Shown here: positions 25,584 to 28,788 of the stretch, one piece after another
How positions within the stretch are numbered: position 1 is the stretch's first letter
How the letters are laid out: each line of letters opens with the position of its first letter
Virus record (IMG/VR): IMGVR_UViG_3300037584_001374
Coordinates: 1 to 28,788 of that record
Source of the DNA: a virus
DNA length: 28,788 bases
Direction: 5' to 3' (one strand)
Notes under the pieces: model-generated
The model's database searches: none
What the model was told of the DNA's origin: nothing
Seen by the model: only the letters and a program-made list of their open reading frames with translations
Made by a program: the position numbers and the translations under genes

Positions 25584-25623
25584 GTAGTAACCCCTGCCCC
25601 GTATTAGGGGCAGAGGCCACTAC
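25584..25623 (-). other. Strong 17-bp hairpin after the capsid and decoration genes
   Basis: Arms 25584-25600 and 25607-25623 pair over 17 positions with only three G.T wobbles on the minus strand and a 6-base loop. No T-run follows on the minus strand (the sequence downstream is A-rich), so it is not a classical intrinsic terminator. It may protect the abundant capsid mRNA from decay, be an RNA-processing site, or set the expression step between the capsid genes and the SAP gene. Confidence 0.65.
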
Positions 25624-25651
25624 TTTACGTTATCACTTAATCATTGTTGTT

Positions 25652-25987
25652 TCAGAGATTACCATAGACACGGACTCTTACCATGCCTTCATCTGCTGTA
25701 CCTGATTGTTGCCCGCTGCCATTTGACAGGATAAGTTTGGCACTTGTTCCTGACTCGTATGCACCTGCTGTACTGATGACGGCTCTAGCACTGTGTCCAA
25801 TCTCTTCTACACCTGTTACTAGAACACAGTGTAGTGAAGATAGACCCAATGAAGCAGCAGTCAGGGTTATTCCACCCTGAACGTATGCAGTGATGTTGAT
25901 TATTGCATCAACCACATACTCGTCACCGACGACCTTTGGGGCAGTTATGCCCTTATGGTCAGCAACTAGAGTAACCGCGTGTGTCAA
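25652..25987 (-). CDS. Probable capsid decoration protein, 111 aa
   Basis: A small protein directly after the major capsid gene. It has a hydrophobic/polar alternating pattern (DEYVVDAIINITAYVQGG, then ITLTAASLGLSSLHCVLVTG), and ends with strands GMVRVRVYGNL. The GGITLTAASLGLSSL phrase is common in small proteins coded beside capsid genes of marine phages. It starts at a TTG with AGGTGA six bases before it; that Shine-Dalgarno contains the capsid stop codon, which suggests coupled, high expression. Role: surface decoration or cement protein, inferred from position and fold pattern. Confidence 0.7.
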   Translation of the reverse strand: MTHAVTLVADHKGITAPKVVGDEYVVDAIINITAYVQGGITLTAASLGLSSLHCVLVTGVEEIGHSARAVISTAGAYESGTSAKLILSNGSGQQSGTADEGMVRVRVYGNL

Positions 25988-25991
25988 CTCT

Positions 25992-26001
25992 AATCACCTC
26001 A
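25992..26001 (-). promoter_or_regulatory. Stop codon fused to Shine-Dalgarno, TGAGGTGATT (capsid to decoration)
   Basis: The capsid stop TGA is the first part of a strong ribosome binding site for the TTG start of the next gene. The same ten bases recur at 24776-24785. There the next gene starts at an ATG. Confidence 0.7.
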
Positions 26002-27372
26002 AGCACTCTTGATGTTGGTTATCTTTCCTTGTCCCTTGAAGAACGAACATCCGGTCTCAGCCATAGTTCGGTACATTCCTTGGTTTCCAAGTTTGCCAAC
26101 ACCGAATGGGTTTCCGCTAGTGATACCATCCTCGAAGTATTGAGTAGGCTTCATCACCGATAGCCACAGATGGTCTGTGTCTAGCAGAAGTATGTCACTC
26201 AGTTCATTGGTTGTGTTACCACCAGTAGATGGCATGTCCTTGGTTGGGATGATTGGGATGTCGTAGTATGTTGCAACTCTGAATCCAACCTCTGCACCCT
26301 TGACACCACGAACTCCGTTGTGGCTAGGCACGATTTCCTTCCTGTCCATGAATCTCTCTTGGCTCTGTAGAAGGTCAGCGAGGTGCTGAACCGTGTCGTA
26401 GCCAGTCAACATGACCTTCGGGTTTCCGCCGTTCTGCCTGATTCTCCTAATCATGTCGTTAAGCATGGTCAGGGTTAGAACCCTAGCATCGCCAGCAGCA
26501 TATCCTGCACCGAAGTCAACCTCTGCATCCAAGAAGGAAGCAGTTCCAGTTGCAGCGTTGCTTGATACGCCAACAGTTCGGGAAGTTCCGAATAGCCTTA
26601 CAACCTCACCGATTACAGCGGAGTTGTCTCCGTTGTTAGCACCAGTGGTCAATAGGTTTGCGTTGTACATAGCAGCAATCTCGGCAGCAGACGAAACAAT
26701 CTTCATGAGAGATGTGTAGTTTCTCTCGATGTCCGTTAGGTTTGCACCATCATACAACTCAAGAGGCATGACTAGCATCTTGCTCTGTACTTCAGCGTGT
26801 AGTTTACCCATGTCCTCACGAACGATTGCACGAATGTCACCAACACCGTCATCGATTGCAGCAAGTTCCATACCAAGTTCAGAGAACTCGAATAGATGAG
26901 CCACAGTCTTTGGACTGACGTATAGTTTCTCATACTGAGGTGCAATTGGTGGGATATCGTTTCCAGTTCCTAGAGTTGCGTTCTCACCAACACCACCAAT
27001 CTTGTCTGCTCTTACTGAGTCTGCACCTTCAACACCTGAACCATTCGGGTCAACGGAAAATGCAGAACCTGAGCCACCTTGCGCTCTGTTCTTCAGGACT
27101 CGCCATCCACTGGATGTGTATGGCCTCTTTGCTAGCATAGCAAGAGGGTTAACCTCTTGGTTAAGCATCGACCAAACTTTCTGTCCGTAGAGAACGTTGT
27201 ATAGGTCTCCCAATCCACTAGCAGCACCCGAAAACGGGTTGCTTGCTGCATCGTGTGGCGTTCCGAAACCACCAACGACACCAGCAGCCTTTAGCAGAGC
27301 GTTGCCCTGTGCGCCAGCGTAGCCGTAAGTGGCTGCTTCTAAGTCTTTTACAGTGTTAATATATCCAGTCAT
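25999..27372 (-). CDS. Major capsid protein, HK97 fold, 457 aa
   Basis: Forms the icosahedral head. The position (after protease/scaffold, before small decoration genes), length and pattern fit an HK97-fold capsid protein. The N-terminal region is Ala/Gly-rich and helical. A segment DLYNVLYGQKVWSMLNQEVN is the long-helix/E-loop region. The end has DIPIIPTKDMPS, DILLLDTDHLWLSVMKPTQY and GMYRTMAETGCSFF, typical of the beta sheet and closing strands of this family. A longer frame to 27498 would overlap the protease. ATG 27372 has AAGGTGG six bases before it and directly follows the protease stop. No long N-terminal delta domain is visible, consistent with a scaffold supplied by the upstream gene. 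Confidence 0.92.
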   Translation of the reverse strand: MTGYINTVKDLEAATYGYAGAQGNALLKAAGVVGGFGTPHDAASNPFSGAASGLGDLYNVLYGQKVWSMLNQEVNPLAMLAKRPYTSSGWRVLKNRAQGGSGSAFSVDPNGSGVEGADSVRADKIGGVGENATLGTGNDIPPIAPQYEKLYVSPKTVAHLFEFSELGMELAAIDDGVGDIRAIVREDMGKLHAEVQSKMLVMPLELYDGANLTDIERNYTSLMKIVSSAAEIAAMYNANLLTTGANNGDNSAVIGEVVRLFGTSRTVGVSSNAATGTASFLDAEVDFGAGYAAGDARVLTLTMLNDMIRRIRQNGGNPKVMLTGYDTVQHLADLLQSQERFMDRKEIVPSHNGVRGVKGAEVGFRVATYYDIPIIPTKDMPSTGGNTTNELSDILLLDTDHLWLSVMKPTQYFEDGITSGNPFGVGKLGNQGMYRTMAETGCSFFKGQGKITNIKSA

Positions 27373-27373
27373 T

Positions 27374-28063
27374 TTATTCCACCTTCCTTGCGAGGTTGTG
27401 TATGTCTCCCCATGACATCTCAGCCATTGCACCAGCAGTGGTTGGGAATCCTTCGGGTAGGGAGAAAGCAACTTCTCTTGCTTTCCTAATCTCATCATCC
27501 TTTGCAGTTAGAGACTTGCGTAGTTCTGCAAACTCTTCTTTGAGAGCCGCTACTTCTGTTGAAGCATCGTACTCTGCTCGCTCTGCGGCTGATTTCTTAA
27601 CTTCGAGTTCAGCAGCGAATCTGTCAGCGAATGTCTTCGATAGATTATCGTAGGCCATTGCCTCTAGTTGCTCTGCCCTGAAAGCCTCGTAAGCCTTCTC
27701 TACGTTCTCAACACTCAAGTCGAGAGTGGTAAAGTCAGAGCCTTCTAGACCTTTAGAGACTGATAGAGCAGCAGGAGCAGCCTTTGGCTTTCCGCCACTT
27801 ACTACTTCTTCACCAGCCTCGTAGTCCCTTGTTGAATCCTCATCAAGAGCCTTCATTTCATCGTCTTCGCCTGATTCGGATAGTTTACCCATCACGCTCA
27901 ACTTTTCCATGCTCTCAACATCGTCTTCTTCTTCTTTCATCGTTTCATCCATTGTTTCCATTTCTTCTTTCATTTCATCTTCCTTTGTAACACTAGTAAC
28001 ATCACGAACCTGCGTTAGCAGACCATTGAGTTCTTCCAGTGCTTTTTCTAGTTTTTCCGTCAT
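27374..28063 (-). CDS. Nested scaffold protein from an internal start, 229 aa
   Basis: Within the protease reading frame, ATG 28063 (MTEKLEKALEELNG) is preceded six bases upstream by AAAGGAGGT, the strongest Shine-Dalgarno in the window. The internal start lies right at the boundary between the protease domain and the scaffold domain. This matches the lambda C/Nu3 arrangement, in which a free scaffold is made in excess from inside the protease gene. The product would be an all-helical, acidic scaffold that is degraded or expelled before DNA packaging. Translation from this site is inferred from sequence and not proven. Confidence 0.75.
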   Translation of the reverse strand: MTEKLEKALEELNGLLTQVRDVTSVTKEDEMKEEMETMDETMKEEEDDVESMEKLSVMGKLSESGEDDEMKALDEDSTRDYEAGEEVVSGGKPKAAPAALSVSKGLEGSDFTTLDLSVENVEKAYEAFRAEQLEAMAYDNLSKTFADRFAAELEVKKSAAERAEYDASTEVAALKEEFAELRKSLTAKDDEIRKAREVAFSLPEGFPTTAGAMAEMSWGDIHNLARKVE

Positions 28064-28600
28064 TTCTTTACCTCCTTTCGCTTTCAAAATGTCGAATTTC
28101 GCTTCAGGGTTTATTCCTTTTTCACATATAGTAACTTCATGCAACTCCAAGTTGTCAATCTCGTTGTATTCCCCGTATTCCTCCGATTTTCTCTCTCTCT
28201 TTGATATCGCTTGACCACCGATGCTGAAGGAACGTAGTGTGCCTTTTCTGATTCCTCTGTTGATTTCCTTTGCCTTCTCTATGTCATCTCTCATTTTGAT
28301 AACTACATAGAATCCGACACCATCTACACCTGTCTTGTGTAATGTACCATTGGAATCACGGTATTGCTCTATCACCTCTCCTACCTGAACATTGGAATGA
28401 TTTGACATGACGTTTCGATAAGATTTCTCACTCATGAAATCTTTAACTGCCTTTTCGAGTGCATCTAGTGTTATCAAGTCATTTTGCTTGTCTACTATTT
28501 CGATGGATGCATATCCTCCGATTACTAGATTATCTGACTTGAGAATAGTGAAATCACTAGCACTCTCCTGTCTAATCAATACCTCCTGTTCAACTAACAC
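27374..28600 (-). CDS. Prohead protease with fused C-terminal scaffold region, 408 aa
   Basis: Residues 1-175 form a herpesvirus-assemblin-like prohead protease (S78/U35 group). His68 (SNHSN), Ser126 (RSFSIGGQ) and the acidic/His pair in LHEVTICEKGINPEAKF (154-155) correspond to the usual catalytic residues and to the EVSLV...NPEA motif. Residues 180-408 are charged, low in aromatics, and rich in Glu, Lys and coiled-coil heptads, as expected of a capsid scaffold (EMKEEMETMDETMKEEEDD). The protease would remove scaffold and mature the head. The start is a GTG with AGGTG six bases before it. The same stop ends a likely shorter scaffold product from an internal ATG. The capsid gene begins immediately after the stop. 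Confidence 0.9.
   Translation of the reverse strand: MLVEQEVLIRQESASDFTILKSDNLVIGGYASIEIVDKQNDLITLDALEKAVKDFMSEKSYRNVMSNHSNVQVGEVIEQYRDSNGTLHKTGVDGVGFYVVIKMRDDIEKAKEINRGIRKGTLRSFSIGGQAISKRERKSEEYGEYNEIDNLELHEVTICEKGINPEAKFDILKAKGGKEMTEKLEKALEELNGLLTQVRDVTSVTKEDEMKEEMETMDETMKEEEDDVESMEKLSVMGKLSESGEDDEMKALDEDSTRDYEAGEEVVSGGKPKAAPAALSVSKGLEGSDFTTLDLSVENVEKAYEAFRAEQLEAMAYDNLSKTFADRFAAELEVKKSAAERAEYDASTEVAALKEEFAELRKSLTAKDDEIRKAREVAFSLPEGFPTTAGAMAEMSWGDIHNLARKVE
28070..28078 (-). promoter_or_regulatory. Internal ribosome binding site AAAGGAGGT
   Basis: A near-perfect anti-16S match inside the protease frame, six bases before an in-frame ATG at the domain boundary. It encodes Lys-Gly-Gly in the fusion, so it is also neutral for the longer protein. 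Confidence 0.8.
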
Positions 28601-28626
28601 TCCCTACACCTACTTTTCTTACTATA

Positions 28627-28654
28627 AGAACTACGTGGTTATTTAGGTAGTTCT
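28627..28654 (-). other. Inverted repeat over the upstream stop codon
   Basis: An 8-bp perfect inverted repeat (agaactac/gtagttct; 28627-28634 and 28647-28654, 12-base loop) contains the stop of the upstream gene in its loop. No T-run follows. It may be a translational or mRNA-processing hairpin before the protease gene. Confidence 0.35.
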
Positions 28655-28788
28655 AAATTGCTATACTTGTCTTTTGTAATATCGATAATTCCATCATCGG
28701 ATTTATCATCCAACATATCTTGTTTCTTACCCGTAAAAACAATCCAAGACTTCTTTTCATCTAGCGGAACAACTCTGAAATGTATTCG
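28639..28788 (-). CDS. C-terminal 49 codons of an upstream gene (possibly portal)
   Basis: The frame enters from the right edge and stops at TAA 28639-28641. The visible end is RIHFRVVPLDEKKSWIVFTG, then a Lys/Asp-rich tail ending NLELPK. The end shows no diagnostic motif. Portal genes usually lie directly before the prohead protease in this type of virus, so the portal is the best guess from gene order alone. The start and most of the gene are outside the window. Confidence 0.6.
   Translation of the reverse strand, partial: RIHFRVVPLDEKKSWIVFTGKKQDMLDDKSDDGIIDITKDKYSNLELPK

Noticed and set aside
27373-27498. Upstream extension of the capsid gene by 42 codons
   Set aside because: It would overlap the end of the protease/scaffold gene, and the extra residues do not look like a delta domain. 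A good AAGGTGG site precedes the internal ATG at 27372.

Overview
This 28.8 kb window is one arm of the structural (virion) module of a tailed double-stranded DNA virus (Caudoviricetes). Every gene I can support lies on the minus strand, head to tail, with junctions that overlap by a few bases (TAATG, ATGA, TGATG) or are separated by less than about 80 bases. I found no rRNA, tRNA, integrase, insertion sequence, CRISPR array, terminase or DNA-replication gene. The gene order fits a siphovirus-like (non-contractile) virion: there is one tail-tube gene, no sheath gene, a tape-measure protein, a distal tail protein, a giant hub and a long fibre.

Reading in the direction of transcription (right to left), the window opens with the last 49 codons of an upstream gene, in the position where a portal gene would be expected. 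The head module follows: a prohead protease with a C-terminal scaffold region and a probable internal scaffold start, the HK97-type major capsid protein, a small probable decoration protein, a strong 17-bp hairpin, a SAP-domain protein and a small beta-rich protein. Between about 24.8 and 20.3 kb lies an unusual block. It holds two small membrane proteins, an Arf/Ras-like small GTPase with all five G motifs, a zinc-binding protein, a Met/Asn/Gln-rich protein and an unrecognised 532-residue protein. The connector and tail module follows: head-tail adaptor, a small helical protein, a probable tail terminator, the tail tube, a tail-assembly chaperone pair joined by a -1 frameshift on a GGGAAAC heptamer, the tape measure, a probable distal tail protein, a LamG-like lectin protein, a giant (about 2350 residue) hub, a 119-residue protein, and a repeat-rich fibre of more than 1699 residues that runs off the left edge.

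The host cannot be read directly. The fibre carries phrases typical of marine cyanophage-like fibres (QSIKAYVD, EINYLDGV, a TVGGNLTISGSTTTVNS block), which suggests a marine virus. The Shine-Dalgarno sequences are mostly AGGTGA/GAGGTGATT. Together with an Arf-like GTPase, an archaeal host (for example a marine euryarchaeal, magrovirus-like virus) is plausible, but this is inference and a bacterial host is not excluded.

The most noteworthy items are the virus-encoded Arf-like GTPase sitting beside membrane proteins in the structural operon; the exact lambda G/GT-style slippery site with its -1 frame recovered here; the lambda C/Nu3-like nested scaffold start behind a near-perfect ribosome binding site; and a recurring small beta module that seems to be inserted into several unrelated head and tail proteins.
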